Shown here: one piece after another, positions 30,083 to 40,898 of the stretch
Layout: each line of letters starts with the position of its first letter
How positions within the stretch are numbered: position 1 is the stretch's first letter
Assembly: GCF_012277295.1 (NCBI RefSeq)
Contig: NZ_CP051156.1
Location: 1,302,001-1,366,000, forward strand
Length of the DNA: 64,000 nt
Direction: 5' to 3'
DNA from: Wolbachia endosymbiont of Ctenocephalides felis wCfeT
Lineage (GTDB): Bacteria; Pseudomonadota; Alphaproteobacteria; Rickettsiales; Anaplasmataceae
The notes under the pieces: model-generated
The model's input: the letters and a program-made list of their open reading frames with translations, nothing else
The model's database searches: none
What the model was told of the DNA's origin: nothing
Translations under genes and position numbers: made by a program

Positions 30083-30937
30083 GAAGGTGTCTGCAAACTC
30101 AAGAATTAGCTAATTTAGTAAGCATAATAGTAGTCATATTAAAGAAAATATTGGTTTCCGAAGTTTGAGGAGAATGCTCATAATCCTTACTCATACGCCT
30201 AAAATTGGAAAGCCAAGCAAAAGTTCTTTCAACAATCCAACGCTTCGGTATAACCTCAAATCCCGCAATATTAGGAGCTTTTTTTGCTATTGTAAATAAA
30301 CATCCTGTTTTTATTAAGCATCTGTTTTTAAGGTTACCTGTGTATCCTTGATCAGCAAAAAACCTCTGTAATGTTGGTATTTTTTGTTTTGCTTTTACCA
30401 GAAGATCTAAAGCTCCCTCGCGGTCTTGGATGCTTGCACTGTGTACATCTGCCGTAATCACGAGTCCTAGCGTGTCTACAATAATATGCCGTTTTCGACC
30501 TTTTATTTTCTTGCCAGCATCGTAACCTCTGGCCCCCCTTTTTGAGTCGTTTTTACTGATTGGCTGTCAATTATTCCAACTGATGGTGTGGCTCTTTTAC
30601 CAACTACCTCCCTTACTTTTTTTACTAAAATATCGTGTATTTCTTGCCATTTTCCAGTGTTTTTTAGTCGTGTGTTCCAACTGTAAATTGTCTTCCATGG
30701 TGGGAAATCCTTAGGTAATTGTCTCCATTGGCAGCCTGTTCTCATTACGTACCTTATTGCATTAATAATTGTTCTAATATCGTGTTTTCTTGGTCTACCT
30801 GTCTTTTTTGGCTCAAAATATGGCTTTAAAATTTCCCATTCACTGTCTTTTATGTCACTTGGATACATGTTAAAGTTATCCTTGTATCACATAATTGTCC
30901 TTTTTTCTACTTTTCTACATACTTTGCAGACACCTTC
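30083..30937 (-). mobile_element. complete IS5-family element nested in IS66 copy 5
   Basis: 855 bp with perfect terminal inverted repeats GAAGGTGTCTGCAAA / TTTGCAGACACCTTC and a 3-bp target duplication TTA on both sides (30080-30082 and 30938-30940). A TNA-type target and a two-frame transposase fit the IS427/IS1031-like subgroups. The intact ends and duplication make it a recent insertion, younger than the IS66 copy it splits. Confidence 0.93.
30099..30868 (-). CDS. IS5-family transposase in two frames, probable -1 frameshift
   Basis: First frame from ATG 30868 (121 codons): PSDIKDSEWEILKPYFEPKK and, near its end, VGIIDSQSVKTTQKGG with the first catalytic Asp. In the AAAAAGGGGGG run near 30535 a -1 shift continues as ARGYDAGKKIKGRKRH and joins the second frame to 30099, which has TADVHSASIQDREGA, FFADQGYTG and the Glu block IPKRWIVERTFAWLS. 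An A/G slippery run at the join is typical of programmed frameshifting in this subgroup, so the break is probably natural rather than decay. Confidence 0.8.
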
Positions 30938-31161
30938 TTAAGCTCTTCTATTTTTGTTTCTAACTTTTCTATAGTCTGCTTAAACTTTCGCAAAATTCTA
31001 AAAGATCAACCATATTACCTCACAGCCACTCTAGTTTACCTTTTTAGCATTCCTTGTCTACTCTTTATTTTACCGCCCGGCTGAATGGATACCTAGTGTC
31101 AAGCACTAGGACGACACTATCTTGCAGGTAACTGGCCTAAAACACGATGCTCGTACACTTC

Positions 31162-34086
31162 TTAACCCTCAGTTGCAGTTGTGTTTACTGTAGCTCTCGT
31201 CATCAGTCGGTCAAACACTCCAAGTACCCTTTTTAACAAACTTGGAGTGAGTGAAGAAATAACATCAACAAGTACATTACTATCTTCATTATCTCCGCTT
31301 GCTTTATAGTCTATTGATATAATCCCTCTGCTTTTTCCGCCAGTAAGGAGTTTTCCAAGTATAGGTATTTTCAATAAAGTTTGATTTATTGAATATGCAG
31401 GTATTACCTGTCCTTCAACCTGGAATTTATAGTCCTTAATATCAAGTTTTCCACTAGTGCTGATACCAAGTTCTGCTCCTTCAACCCATGATTCTTCAAT
31501 CTCAATAGTACCATCTTTATACGAAAAAGGTGCATTACACTTGTGAAAGTGCACACCCTCATTCTTTATAGCATTCACAATTCCAGGAAGCGAAGACATG
31601 GATAATAAAGTAGTAAGTAGCGGAGCATCTTTTACATAAAAATGGCTAATGGATAGCATACCATAACGTTCTTCATTTTCCCTTTCAGAAGATAAATAAA
31701 AAGACAATTTGCCATCTTTTATTGATTTATTAATTCCTAGGGAGCGTAATAATATTCCTGCATTGTCTGCATATAATTCTAGCCCTATGCCACTGTACTC
31801 TGCAAATATTTTACTACTATCTTCAAGAAATTGACCTGTAAATTGACTTCCATCACAATTTCCTCCGATGCAGGTTAGGTTGAGGCTAGCATCTTTAATA
31901 ATAGTTCCTTCCTTCATAATTATACTATCAATGTCCATACTAACCTCTATTTTTTTAACTATTTTATTGCTATTCCTGTTAAGCAACTCTAAGATGTCGC
32001 TTAAGTTAGCTTTCTCACCATAGATAGCAATAGAATCTTTTTCTTTACTCGATTCGATATCCACACTGAAATTGTTGTCAGGTAATTTAAAACTACTGGA
32101 ATTTAAATATAAGGTTCCATTTTCTTTCTTGCCGCCAAATTTTATGTCTAAATTACTTCCCACTATTTCTAGCCTATCTACTGATAATTTACCAATACCT
32201 TGCAACTTTACAGAAAATGAAATTTGATTATGATCCTCAATCTTATTTTTCCACCCTAAGTAACTTGAACGTGAATCAAAACCTGATAAGTCTATATTAC
32301 CTTTAATGTGTCCTGTATTACCTGCATTTATCACTGACTCTACATTTGCACTAATATAACCACCTATATCTTTATCAAAGTTAAGTATTTGAGCTGGCAA
32401 ATCCCCAGCCAGGCTCCAGGTGAAAGTTTCATTTTTGTTACTGCTTTTAAGATCAAATAATAACTGCGTATCGTTTACTATGCCGCTACCTCTTAGGTTG
32501 GTAAAATCACTACCAAAATTAAGTTTAAGGTCATATTTGCCAATATTTGCATCGTAAATAGCCAAATCATCAATTTCTGAATGGAAATTGGCAGAAAAAT
32601 CCACTTCTTTGTCATCTGCATTTATGTTCAAAATGCGAAAGCCGAACACAGAATTTGCTGTACCGCTCATATCATCCCTTGTGACTGGAATGGCATCGTC
32701 TAGCTTAAATCTTACCGGTTCATACAAACCATAAGCATCACTTACAGCCTGACCATTGATAGTAAGCACCGAATCGTCTTTGTCCAGAGAGTTCATTTCA
32801 ATGTCACCACCATTAATGGTAAAATTTTGAAATTTAGCATTATTTACATTAATCTTAAGGTTATTGTTCTTGATAATTAAATCGCCATTTAGCTCTCGTA
32901 CTTGCTCAAAATCTTCGTCAAACTTCACGCTGCCGTTTTCTATATCAGCAACAATTACAACGTCTGATAAATCATCATCAAATAAGTCTTTAATTTTACC
33001 GTTGAAGCTTAAAATTGTGTTTACAATATTTCCATCAATATTTTCACAATACCAATCTTGAAATTTCTTATTCAGCACTCCATCTGGCACATAAACACAC
33101 AGATCTTTTGCCGCAAGTCTACTAATATTCACTCTAAACAAAGCATGTTTTATATCAAAATTCATCTTTCCCATTAAAGAGAGATAAATATCTCGAAATT
33201 TAAAGTGGAAATTCCTTACATTCATAATTCCAGCATTATATGCAAGGTTTATGTTTACATTAGTTAAGCTTGAGTTATCATTTGCATTATTCTCTGTACT
33301 AAGCACGTATACGTTTCCATCTACAACCTCACCCTTATCATTGATTTTTAGTAGAAAATTCCCTTTTAAACCTACGTTTTTATCTAAATTGTAATTTTTA
33401 ACTGACGCAAAAACTTCGCTAAACAGCCCTAGTTTCAGATCATAAAATGTCCCATACGCATTTAACGAATTATTATGATTCTTTATCGTTATGAATAAAT
33501 CATCTAAAATACCTTTTCCATCTTTTGTATGAACATAAACATTCAAAACGTTAAAATCTTCTTTCTTATCTATATAAATTTTATCAATTAAAAATTTGTT
33601 TTCTGTGCTTTCATTCACAACAATATTAGTAAATTCAATTTTTGACTCTACACTTAAGCTAAAAAAGAATTCTCTTGCTGCTTTTAACGAGTGTTGCAAA
33701 CTGAAGCTCACTGCTTTTAAGTCAGCTTGATTAGTATGTATACGTATATTATCAGCTAAAACCTGGGTGAATTTTGCATTGGTTTTGAACAAAGAGCTGA
33801 ACTTAAAGTGCACAAAAAACTCTGGAACTTTTATAGTAAAATTAGGGTTTTTTATCGTTAAGTCTGTAATGACTAAATATGGATTTTTCCCGTCTTTTTG
33901 CCAAATAATTGATGTGTCTTGCATACTGACGTCTGAGTTAGCAAAGACTTTTGCTATCTTATTCTTTACGTAAAAGTCGACATAATTTACATTAATTTCT
34001 AAAGAATTTTTGCTTTTAAAAAAAACAAACAGGCAAAATGCAAACAATAAAATTATCGAAGACAACACGGTAATTTTTTTAAGCAT
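31162..34086 (-). CDS. AsmA/YhdP-like envelope protein
   Basis: 974 residues. One N-terminal membrane anchor ([19 protein letters not shown]) precedes a very long beta-rich periplasmic region. The C-terminal block [20 protein letters not shown] then [12 protein letters not shown] matches the end of YhdP/AsmA-like proteins, which are thought to bridge the periplasm and carry phospholipids to the outer membrane. Its start overlaps the end of rnhA by 8 bp. No sign of decay across nearly 3 kb. Confidence 0.78.
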   Translation of the reverse strand: MLKKITVLSSIILLFAFCLFVFFKSKNSLEINVNYVDFYVKNKIAKVFANSDVSMQDTSIIWQKDGKNPYLVITDLTIKNPNFTIKVPEFFVHFKFSSLFKTNAKFTQVLADNIRIHTNQADLKAVSFSLQHSLKAAREFFFSLSVESKIEFTNIVVNESTENKFLIDKIYIDKKEDFNVLNVYVHTKDGKGILDDLFITIKNHNNSLNAYGTFYDLKLGLFSEVFASVKNYNLDKNVGLKGNFLLKINDKGEVVDGNVYVLSTENNANDNSSLTNVNINLAYNAGIMNVRNFHFKFRDIYLSLMGKMNFDIKHALFRVNISRLAAKDLCVYVPDGVLNKKFQDWYCENIDGNIVNTILSFNGKIKDLFDDDLSDVVIVADIENGSVKFDEDFEQVRELNGDLIIKNNNLKINVNNAKFQNFTINGGDIEMNSLDKDDSVLTINGQAVSDAYGLYEPVRFKLDDAIPVTRDDMSGTANSVFGFRILNINADDKEVDFSANFHSEIDDLAIYDANIGKYDLKLNFGSDFTNLRGSGIVNDTQLLFDLKSSNKNETFTWSLAGDLPAQILNFDKDIGGYISANVESVINAGNTGHIKGNIDLSGFDSRSSYLGWKNKIEDHNQISFSVKLQGIGKLSVDRLEIVGSNLDIKFGGKKENGTLYLNSSSFKLPDNNFSVDIESSKEKDSIAIYGEKANLSDILELLNRNSNKIVKKIEVSMDIDSIIMKEGTIIKDASLNLTCIGGNCDGSQFTGQFLEDSSKIFAEYSGIGLELYADNAGILLRSLGINKSIKDGKLSFYLSSERENEERYGMLSISHFYVKDAPLLTTLLSMSSLPGIVNAIKNEGVHFHKCNAPFSYKDGTIEIEESWVEGAELGISTSGKLDIKDYKFQVEGQVIPAYSINQTLLKIPILGKLLTGGKSRGIISIDYKASGDNEDSNVLVDVISSLTPSLLKRVLGVFDRLMTRATVNTTATEG

Positions 34087-34516
34087 CAGTCACTGCTTTC
34101 CTTGCTAAACTATCCGCTTCCTCATTATATTTATCACCATTATGCCCTTTAATCCATCTGTAATCAACTTTATGTTGTGAAGCTGCGTCATCTAGCTCTT
34201 GCCATAACTCTATATTTTTGACCGGTTTTTTGTTCATTGTCATCCAACCATTTATTTTCCACTTATGTATCCATTCTGTTATACCATTTTTAACATAAAG
34301 GCTATCTGTATACAAAACAACATCACAAGCAGTTTTCAGAGCTTTCAACCCATTGATTACAGCTCTTAGCTCCATTTGATTGTTTGTTGCATTTTCCTCT
34401 CTACCATAAACTTCTTCTTTCTGATCTTGATACAATATAATGGCTGCCCATCCTCCAATTCCAGGATTACCAGAACAAGCTCCATCCGTATATATTGTTA
34501 CTTCTTTTTTACTCAT
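34079..34516 (-). CDS. rnhA: ribonuclease HI
   Basis: 145 residues. Catalytic carboxylates appear in [16 protein letters not shown] (Asp), [10 protein letters not shown] (Glu), [12 protein letters not shown] (Asp) and [12 protein letters not shown] (Asp). It degrades RNA in RNA-DNA hybrids. Length and motif order are standard. The next gene, AsmA-like, overlaps its end. Confidence 0.96.
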   Translation of the reverse strand: MSKKEVTIYTDGACSGNPGIGGWAAIILYQDQKEEVYGREENATNNQMELRAVINGLKALKTACDVVLYTDSLYVKNGITEWIHKWKINGWMTMNKKPVKNIELWQELDDAASQHKVDYRWIKGHNGDKYNEEADSLARKAVTDA

Positions 34517-34587
34517 TTCTTATCCACATAAATTAATGAATTATACAGTTGTCTTATGAAAAAACAATTTTAACGGGTGGATGCAAA

Positions 34588-34689
34588 CTATATTTTAAAC
34601 TTTATTATAGAAATGAAAAAGAATACGATAGTTAGTGCTAATAAAAGAAAAAATAAAAAATAATTTTTATGTTTTTGCTGTTCCTTCAT
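34588..34689 (-). CDS. 33-residue CoxF-like single-helix protein
   Basis: The ATG at 34689 lies 3 bp after the ctaB stop. The product is KEQQKHKNYFLFFLLLALTI followed by VFFFISIIKFKI: a short basic head, one membrane helix and a basic tail. In alphaproteobacteria a tiny protein of this shape (CoxF family) follows ctaB in the cytochrome oxidase cluster. Position, size and layout fit, though the sequence is too short for certainty. Confidence 0.6.
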   Translation of the reverse strand: MKEQQKHKNYFLFFLLLALTIVFFFISIIKFKI

Positions 34690-34691
34690 AA

Positions 34692-35579
34692 TTAAAATAG
34701 ATCGATAGAACAAAAAATAATGCTGGCAAACAGAGAAAACAGGTAGGAAACTGAATAGGAAAACATCCTTTTTTGCGAGCTATGATCTTTAAATCTTATT
34801 ATAGATATAGCATACCAAATAAAAATGCAACCCTCAATCGTTACCACGCTTAGATAAAGCAAAGTCTTTTTTAAGAATAGTGCTGGAAACAGGCTAGTAA
34901 GCACTAGCAACACGCTATAAACTAGTATATATTTTCTTGTTTTTTCTGAACCATAAACAATATTAAACATTGGAATTGATGCTTTTAAATAGTCTTCAGA
35001 CTTATTTAAAGACAGAGCCCAAAAATGTGGAGGAGTCCACATGAAGATTATTAAGAATAAAATAAAACTTTCCCAACCAATTGAGTTAGTAACAGATGCC
35101 CAGCCAATCATTGGTGGAAAAGCTCCTGCCGCACCACCAATAACGATATTCTGTGGAGTGCGCCTTTTGAGCCAAATTGTATATATGAAAACATAAAATA
35201 ATATACTAACTGCAAGTAAAGCAGCAGAAACATAATTCACTGCTATTGCCATTATAAACACTGATAATATTCCAAGTGTTATGCCAAATTCAAGTGCACT
35301 TTCCGCAAGCACTCTACCTGTTGGTATAGGGCGGTTTTTCGTCCTTTCCATAAGTATATCTATATCTCTATCATACCACATATTTATAGCACCTGCAGCT
35401 CCTGAGCCAAGAGCAACACACATAAGAGAAATTAGCGCAAGAAAAGGATGAATACTACCTGGAGCAGCAACCATTCCAGCAACTGCAGTAAACACTACGA
35501 GATACATTATTCTTGGCTTTAATAGATACCAAAAATCTCGTATTGTTGACTCAATATTCAATAAAGCACCTGTATGCAT
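34692..35579 (-). CDS. ctaB: protoheme IX farnesyltransferase (heme o synthase)
   Basis: 295 residues with about eight to nine membrane segments. UbiA-type Asp-rich motif [20 protein letters not shown] (residues 66-85) and a second loop [20 protein letters not shown]. It adds farnesyl to heme b on the way to heme a for the oxidase encoded next door. Starts 1 bp after the ctaD stop. Confidence 0.95.
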   Translation of the reverse strand: MHTGALLNIESTIRDFWYLLKPRIMYLVVFTAVAGMVAAPGSIHPFLALISLMCVALGSGAAGAINMWYDRDIDILMERTKNRPIPTGRVLAESALEFGITLGILSVFIMAIAVNYVSAALLAVSILFYVFIYTIWLKRRTPQNIVIGGAAGAFPPMIGWASVTNSIGWESFILFLIIFMWTPPHFWALSLNKSEDYLKASIPMFNIVYGSEKTRKYILVYSVLLVLTSLFPALFLKKTLLYLSVVTIEGCIFIWYAISIIRFKDHSSQKRMFSYSVSYLFSLFASIIFCSIDLF

Positions 35580-35580
35580 T

Positions 35581-37131
35581 CTATTCGATTACTGGAGGTT
35601 TTTCAAAAGTATGGAAAGGTGGTGGCGAAGAAATAGTCCATTCTAAGGTAGTACCTCCCCATGGATTATCTCCGGCTTTTTTACCCCACTTAAATAAGTG
35701 GATTACCACAAATACAAAGAACAAAGCTGCAAAAAAAGATATATATGAGCCAATTGAGGATACATAATTCCAAGGAATAAATGCATCAGGATAGTCTGGT
35801 ATACGCCTTGGCATGCCAGCCAGCCCCAAGAAATGCTGAGGGAAAAAAGTAATGTTAGTACCAATAAAAGTCAGCCAAAAGTGTATTTTGCCTAGACACT
35901 CGTTATATTGCTTGCCTGACATTTTACCTATCCAATAATAAAAGCCTGCAAAAGCCCCAAATAAAGTAGCTAGCGACATGACGTAGTGAAAGTGAGCAAC
36001 AACATAATAGGTATCATGTAAGAGTCTATTTACTCCACCGTGAGAAAGGACTATCCCTGTTATACCACCTCCAACAAACATGAAAATGAAACCAAGAGCA
36101 AATAACATCGGTGTTTTAAATTCAATTGATCCACCCCACATTGTTGCAATCCAGCTAAAAACTTTTATGCCAGTAATAACACCAATAAGCATAGTTACAG
36201 TACTAAAAAATATTGCAGCATCCTCACCAAGACCAACATTAAACATGTGATGTGCCCAAACCATAAAGCCAAACACTGCTATCCCTATCATCGCATAGAT
36301 CATTCCTGTATGACCGAACACTGGTCTATTAGAAAAAGTTGACACAACTTGGCTGATAATTCCAAATGCAGGGAATATAATAACATACACTTCTGGATGA
36401 CCAAAAAACCAAAATAGATGCTGAAACAACACAGGATCACCACCACCTGCAGGATCAAAAAATGTAGTGCCAATATTGCGATCAGTAAGTAGCATAGTTA
36501 TAGCACCAGCAAGCACTGGTAAAGCAACTATAAGCATAAATGCGGTTAATAACACAGACCATACAAATAATGGCATTTTAGTCAACGACATTCCCTTTGC
36601 ACGCATATTGAATATAGTAACTATAAAGTTAATTGCCCCCACAATTGATGATATACCAGCAATATGGAGTGCAAATATAGCAAGATCAACACCTGCACTC
36701 GGATGAGAGGCTATTTGTGATAAAGGCGGATATAAAGTCCAACCTGTACCTGCACCTTCACCAACAAATACCGAAAGAATAAGCAAAACAAAAGAAGATA
36801 CTAACAACCAGAAACTTAAGTTATTCATACGAGGAAACGCCATGTCAGGCGCACCAATCATTAAAGGAACAAACCAATTGCCGAATCCCCCCATTAAAGC
36901 TGGCATTATCATAAAAAACACCATTGTCAACGCATGTCCTGTAACCATCACGTTGTATAGTTGGTAATTACCGTGCAGTATATCAATGTGCATCAATTGA
37001 GTACGGATAATTACTGACAATAGTCCACCAATAATTCCAGCAAATATGGAAAAAATAATATACAGAGTACCAATATCTTTGTGATTAGTAGAAAATAACC
37101 AACGTTTTATACCTTTTGGTACATCACTCAT
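35581..37131 (-). CDS. ctaD: cytochrome c oxidase subunit I
   Basis: 516 residues, twelve membrane helices. Heme/copper ligands appear in [40 protein letters not shown] (His-Glu-Tyr of the CuB site), [11 protein letters not shown] and [14 protein letters not shown]. It is the catalytic subunit of the aa3-type terminal oxidase in the inner membrane. Follows ctaC by 9 bp. Confidence 0.97.
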   Translation of the reverse strand: MSDVPKGIKRWLFSTNHKDIGTLYIIFSIFAGIIGGLLSVIIRTQLMHIDILHGNYQLYNVMVTGHALTMVFFMIMPALMGGFGNWFVPLMIGAPDMAFPRMNNLSFWLLVSSFVLLILSVFVGEGAGTGWTLYPPLSQIASHPSAGVDLAIFALHIAGISSIVGAINFIVTIFNMRAKGMSLTKMPLFVWSVLLTAFMLIVALPVLAGAITMLLTDRNIGTTFFDPAGGGDPVLFQHLFWFFGHPEVYVIIFPAFGIISQVVSTFSNRPVFGHTGMIYAMIGIAVFGFMVWAHHMFNVGLGEDAAIFFSTVTMLIGVITGIKVFSWIATMWGGSIEFKTPMLFALGFIFMFVGGGITGIVLSHGGVNRLLHDTYYVVAHFHYVMSLATLFGAFAGFYYWIGKMSGKQYNECLGKIHFWLTFIGTNITFFPQHFLGLAGMPRRIPDYPDAFIPWNYVSSIGSYISFFAALFFVFVVIHLFKWGKKAGDNPWGGTTLEWTISSPPPFHTFEKPPVIE

Positions 37132-37140
37132 AACTATACC

Positions 37141-37911
37141 TCAAACTTTATCTGATAACTTCTTACTTTCAATCCACTTATTAAAATCTTCCTTGCTTAC
37201 TGCTTCAACAACAATTGGCATAAAACCATGGCCTTGACCGCACAACTCATAACATTGCCCATAATATATACCAGGCTTTTTAATATTAAACCACGCTTCA
37301 TTTAATCTTCCTGGTATTGCATCAATTTTCACGCCAAAAGCAGGAACTCCCCAACTATGTATTACATCCCCTGCTGTAACTTGTAAACGAACATTAGTAT
37401 CAATCGGTAAAATGACGTTGTGATCAACAGAAAATAGCTTTAAATCTCCTTTAACAAGATCATCTTTTCCTTTAATGTAACTGTCAAACGATATATCTTT
37501 ATGTTCTGGATATTGATAGCTCCAATACCACTGATGGCCAATGACTTTTAGCGTCATGTCAGCTTTTGGTATTTTCTCTTGCAATCTAATCAATTTAGCA
37601 TTCTCAAAAACTAATACTCCTACAATAATTGTCGGTATAACACACCAAATAATTTCTAGAAGGATATTATGATTGGTTTTACTTACTTCTTTTACCTTGC
37701 TTTTGCGAAAGCGAAGCACCACATATGCAAGTATTATCCATACAAACAGCATTATAGCAGCCATAATAATCATCACAAACGAGTGCGCTTTAACCACAGA
37801 CTCCATTATATCAGTTGCAGGAACAGGAAACCCGAATTGCCAAGAAGTGGGAGCAGAAGCAAATGATATACTTGCGAAAAATAATATCAGTAATGCAAAT
37901 AGCTTTACCAT
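37141..37911 (-). CDS. ctaC: cytochrome c oxidase subunit II
   Basis: 256 residues. Signal peptide ending about residue 19, two membrane helices, then a cupredoxin domain with WYWSYQYPEH and the CuA site GQCYELCGQGHGFMPIVVEA. It accepts electrons from cytochrome c. First gene of the ctaC-ctaD-ctaB-coxF cluster on the minus strand; a perfect inverted repeat lies about 240 bp upstream. Confidence 0.96.
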   Translation of the reverse strand: MVKLFALLILFFASISFASAPTSWQFGFPVPATDIMESVVKAHSFVMIIMAAIMLFVWIILAYVVLRFRKSKVKEVSKTNHNILLEIIWCVIPTIIVGVLVFENAKLIRLQEKIPKADMTLKVIGHQWYWSYQYPEHKDISFDSYIKGKDDLVKGDLKLFSVDHNVILPIDTNVRLQVTAGDVIHSWGVPAFGVKIDAIPGRLNEAWFNIKKPGIYYGQCYELCGQGHGFMPIVVEAVSKEDFNKWIESKKLSDKV

Positions 37912-38344
37912 ATCTTATGTTTATTTATTTGCTATAAACTCAGATAATAGTATATATAAAACTACTATGCAAATGAAGATTAGTGATGGTTAATGATTTT
38001 TTAGTATTTAATACCTATAATACAACAAAATCAATTTGAGGAAAGGAGCATTTGTACAAATCTATCTAAAATGAAAAGATCATAATACTTTACATTAAGA
38101 AAATAATAATATATAATGTATTGAGTGTTTACTTTAAGTAAGCTCTATAATAAGTTTAATAGTGTCTGTTACTGCTAATAACCCTCTAGCCTCACACCTA
38201 AAAGCAGTAACAGACACTATTAAACTTTATGTCAAATCTACTTACAGCGATAAGGAATTTCAAAGTTCCCTATTTGCATTTTGTCTTGTGATTCATTAAT
38301 TAACTTTTAATGCTTACTGTAGCATCTAGAATCTAAATTGAAGT
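37912..38344. other. intergenic region upstream of ctaC
   Basis: About 430 bp with no convincing gene on either strand. It holds the 25-bp inverted repeat at 38152-38227 and very AT-rich stretches that probably contain the ctaC promoter, which I cannot place with confidence. Confidence 0.5.
38152..38227. repeat. perfect 25-bp inverted repeat with 26-nt loop
   Basis: The left arm (38152-38176) starts AAGTTTAATAGTGTCTGT and the right arm (38203-38227) is its exact reverse complement over all 25 bases. The loop contains CCCTCTAGCCTCACACC, unusually C-rich here. No T-tract follows on either strand, so a simple terminator is unlikely. It may be a structured RNA or a small palindromic repeat. Confidence 0.85.
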
Positions 38345-39805
38345 GTATCCATTCAGGTATATGGCTTAAGAAGCAATAGCCAGTAGGTTTTGAAAAGGAT
38401 TTAACTTCTTTTGCCTCCAAGTCAAGTACAATGAAATTATCCTCTCAAGAAACATATTTCCCCGTTTCGATTGTGTAAAATATGAAACTTTTCGGTAAAC
38501 AACGTAATGCCGAATCTGTCGCTCAGCATAGTTGTTTGTCAGTGGAATATTTTCTGGATCGTCCAAAAATTTCCACATCATCAGATCCGATTTCATGATA
38601 TTTTTTGCTACTCGAGACGCTCCAATTGCCTCGGGTAAATTTGATATATTCTTTAAGTAATATCTCGTTCGCTTGCGTAATTTTCTTGCTCTTCTTATGA
38701 ACCTTAATGTGTCTATTTCATCCTTTAACAGAGCTTTTTTCAATGCAAATAATTCAGTAGCAACATTCCTTAAATAATACCCCAAAACTTTCACTTCGCT
38801 ATTCCAACTATGAGACAACCTTTCAAAATCTCTTGCTAAATGTGCCCAACAGACCTGCCTTTTCTTGCTGGAAAAGTAGTTGTAAGCTGCATATCTGTCG
38901 GTCACTACTAGGTTGTTATTCTTTCCAAATTTACTATTTTCCAGGACTTTCATCCCTCTTGACTCTGTCAATTTGATCACACTTCCTATTTTGCTCGCAA
39001 ACATCCAGCACCAGCCCTGTTTACCTTTGTTGTAATGGCTAGTTTCATCGATATGTAAAATTTTGCTCTTGCTTACCTCTTCCTCAATTTGCTCATATGC
39101 TTCTTGGCATTTTTCTGCCACTCTAGCCTCGCTATTTGATACACTACCGACGCTGATATCCAGGTTGAAAATGTCCTTTATAATATTTGCCACTTCTTTT
39201 TTCGAATTCTTGTAAAATCCACTTAATGCTGCAATTACTGACTTAACTCTTGGACCAAATGTGTCCGCAGTTACTCCTTCTTGTAGCTTGCTACTTTTTC
39301 TTTTTCCACATCTTTTGCAACGTCCATGCTCTAGTTAATATTCAACTACATACGGCTTGATTTCCGGCAAATCGACCTTTTGATGAGTATACGGATCTTT
39401 TGATACCGCAATTTCTCCTCCGCACTCACACGTATTGGGCAGTTCTATTTTTACCATCTCATCTGCCTCCATTTTAGGGCGGTAACTGCCTTTATGTCCA
39501 ACCTGTGCTCCTACTTTCCTGTCACTTTTTGGCTTATTTTCCCTCATCTTATATAATTCTTTGGAGCTTGGTATAGATGAATTTTTTGAATTTAAGCCAA
39601 GCCTTTCTTTTAACTCAGCGTTTTCGATCCTTAGCGCTTTATTTTCTGCTTTAAGCTCTTCTATTTTTGTTTCTAACTTTTCTATAGTCTGCTTAAACTT
39701 TCGCAAAATTCTAAAAGATCAACCATATTACCTCACAGCCACTCTAGTTTACCTTTTTAGCATTCCTTGTCTACTCTTTATTTTACCGCCCGGCTGAATG
39801 GATAC
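38345..39805 (-). mobile_element. IS66-family element, copy 6
   Basis: 1461 bp with both terminal repeats; one terminal-region base differs (GTATATGG for GTGTATGG). Left flank ATTGAAGT, right flank TTCATATT. The right flank is itself IS66 sequence, from an inverted remnant. Confidence 0.95.
38366..39706 (-). pseudogene. IS66 transposase, nonsense mutation at codon 124
   Basis: TAA at 39335-39337; otherwise the frame is full length. It carries Asn at residue 39 but Ala at 159, a combination different from copy 1 (Ser, Ala) and copy 3 (Asn, Thr). Confidence 0.9.
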
Positions 39806-39947
39806 TTCATATTTTACACAATCGAAACGGGGAAATATGTTTCTTGAGAGGATAATTTCATTGTACTTGACTTGGAGGTAAAAGAAGTTAAATCCTTTTC
39901 AAAACCTACTGGCTATTGCTTCTTAAGCCATACCCCTGAATGGATAC
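39806..39947 (+). mobile_element. IS66 3'-end remnant
   Basis: 142 bp matching the last part of the transposase gene and the terminal repeat, in the opposite orientation to the adjoining copy 6. It begins TTCATATTTTACACAATCG directly at the end of copy 6 and ends CTGAATGGATAC. Point differences include TAA for CAA in GGCAAAAG. Copy 6 probably landed in an older copy whose other part was later lost. Confidence 0.9.
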
Positions 39948-40013
39948 CTAAAACACAAAATTCGTACAGCTGTGGATCAAGTCATAGGATGATAAGAAGA
40001 TCTGCAAAAGCTA

Positions 40014-40631
40014 TTAAGACGCACGATCTTGATATTCACGCAGACTTTTGTTAGTAACAACAACTGTGTCCGCTATCTTATCGTGCCAAGACTGGCAGCG
40101 CTTGTTGAAATTTGCCCATATGAAACCCAAGAACAATGGAATGATCGATAACGTAATAGAAAAAAATCTTTTTGTTGCTTGTTTTAAGGTCATTTTTTCA
40201 AAAGTTTGTGCATTTACAACTCTGAGTCCCAATAACAGTTTTCCAGGTGTGGCAGCAAATCTTATCCACATATACGCAATGTAGCTGAAGAGCATAAAGA
40301 ATTGGATTATTTGATTTAAGATTAGTAACCAAATGAAACTACTTTGCATATCCTGTTCCTCAATAGACAGAGGGACTTGCATTTGATATTTTGAAGTAAT
40401 TTCACCTAGCATCTTACCAGTTTCTGAATTTATAAAGATTTGACCTACAATCTGGCCAAAAAACTGTAAAAGTAAGATTATAATAACTAGATCAAGCAAT
40501 ATTGATAAATAGCGCCTAAGCCCTGTGATATAACATATTCCACTCTCATCTTTTTTGACTTTCTGAACGGCACTCATAGAAGAGAGAAAGGAAAATAAAC
40601 TATCGAAAAATTTCTTTAACATAAAATGCAC
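40014..40631 (-). CDS. RDD family membrane protein
   Basis: 205 residues (or 202 from the ATG at 40622). The RDD layout: RRYLSILLDLVIIILLLQFF (Arg and Asp in the first helix), a second helix pair, then FAATPGKLLLGLRVV and a closing WHDKIADTVVV. The family is broadly distributed; transport or ion-exchange roles have been suggested. tRNA-Leu lies just upstream on the same strand. Confidence 0.85.
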   Translation of the reverse strand: MHFMLKKFFDSLFSFLSSMSAVQKVKKDESGICYITGLRRYLSILLDLVIIILLLQFFGQIVGQIFINSETGKMLGEITSKYQMQVPLSIEEQDMQSSFIWLLILNQIIQFFMLFSYIAYMWIRFAATPGKLLLGLRVVNAQTFEKMTLKQATKRFFSITLSIIPLFLGFIWANFNKRCQSWHDKIADTVVVTNKSLREYQDRAS

Positions 40632-40647
40632 TTTTAAATATCACATG

Positions 40648-40730
40648 TGCCCCTGGCCGGACTTGAACCAGCACACTTTTGCAAGCAACAGATTTTGAGT
40701 CTGTCGTGTCTACCATTTCACCACAGAGGC
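40648..40730 (-). tRNA. tRNA-Leu (CAA anticodon)
   Basis: 83 nt. Acceptor strands GCCTCTG and CAGGGGC pair; discriminator A; CCA is not encoded, unlike the tRNA-Leu at 6413. Anticodon stem ACAGA/TCTGT encloses CTCAAAA, giving CAA. Long variable arm GTTGCTTGCAAAAGTGTG and T-arm GGTTCAAGTC are visible. Confidence 0.95.
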
Positions 40731-40837
40731 CTTTAGTTTTAATGCTATAGACAGCAGAAAATTAGTCAAATTTTATGTGTCTTTAAAATCGAAATTAAAT
40801 GTTTTAACAGTTAACTTATGGGATTGTATAAGATTAG

Positions 40838-40866
40838 TTGCAATTGTTTATAATATATAATATATT
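40838..40866 (+). promoter_or_regulatory. promoter of the small membrane-protein array, unit 1
   Basis: TTGCAA, 17 bp, TATATT, 32 bp before the ATG at 40899. The surrounding block (GATTAGTTGCAATT, then ATATTAAAATATTAATAAT) is repeated upstream of the third and fourth genes of the array, which strengthens the call. Confidence 0.6.
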
Positions 40867-40898
40867 AAAATATTAATAATTAATTTCAGAAAAATATT

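Larger units (their letters stand above)
28795..30993 (-). pseudogene. IS66 transposase with two nonsense codons and a nested IS
   Basis: TAA at 29764-29766 and TGA at 29437-29439, plus the IS5-family insertion in the coiled-coil coding part. It is the only copy in the window that combines both nonsense changes, which points to recombination between copies. Confidence 0.9.
28774..31092 (-). mobile_element. IS66-family element, copy 5, interrupted by an IS5-family element
   Basis: The outer ends are normal IS66 termini. Removing 30083-30937 and one TTA duplicate gives 1461 bp, the standard length. Outer flanks AATATTAC and CTAGTGTC do not match. It has both the codon-124 TAA and the codon-233 TGA seen separately in other copies. 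Confidence 0.95.

Noticed and set aside
31093..31109. Small hairpin CTAGTG-TCAAG-CACTAG beside IS66 copy 5
   Set aside because: Only a 6-bp stem; too short to call a terminator or repeat element.
34520..34530. TTATCCACA, a DnaA-box-like site near rnhA
   Set aside because: Single site with no cluster, no AT-rich unwinding region and no origin-type neighbours.
39872..40054. 60-codon frame running from an IS66 remnant into the RDD gene
   Set aside because: Made of IS66 3' sequence plus antisense of another gene.
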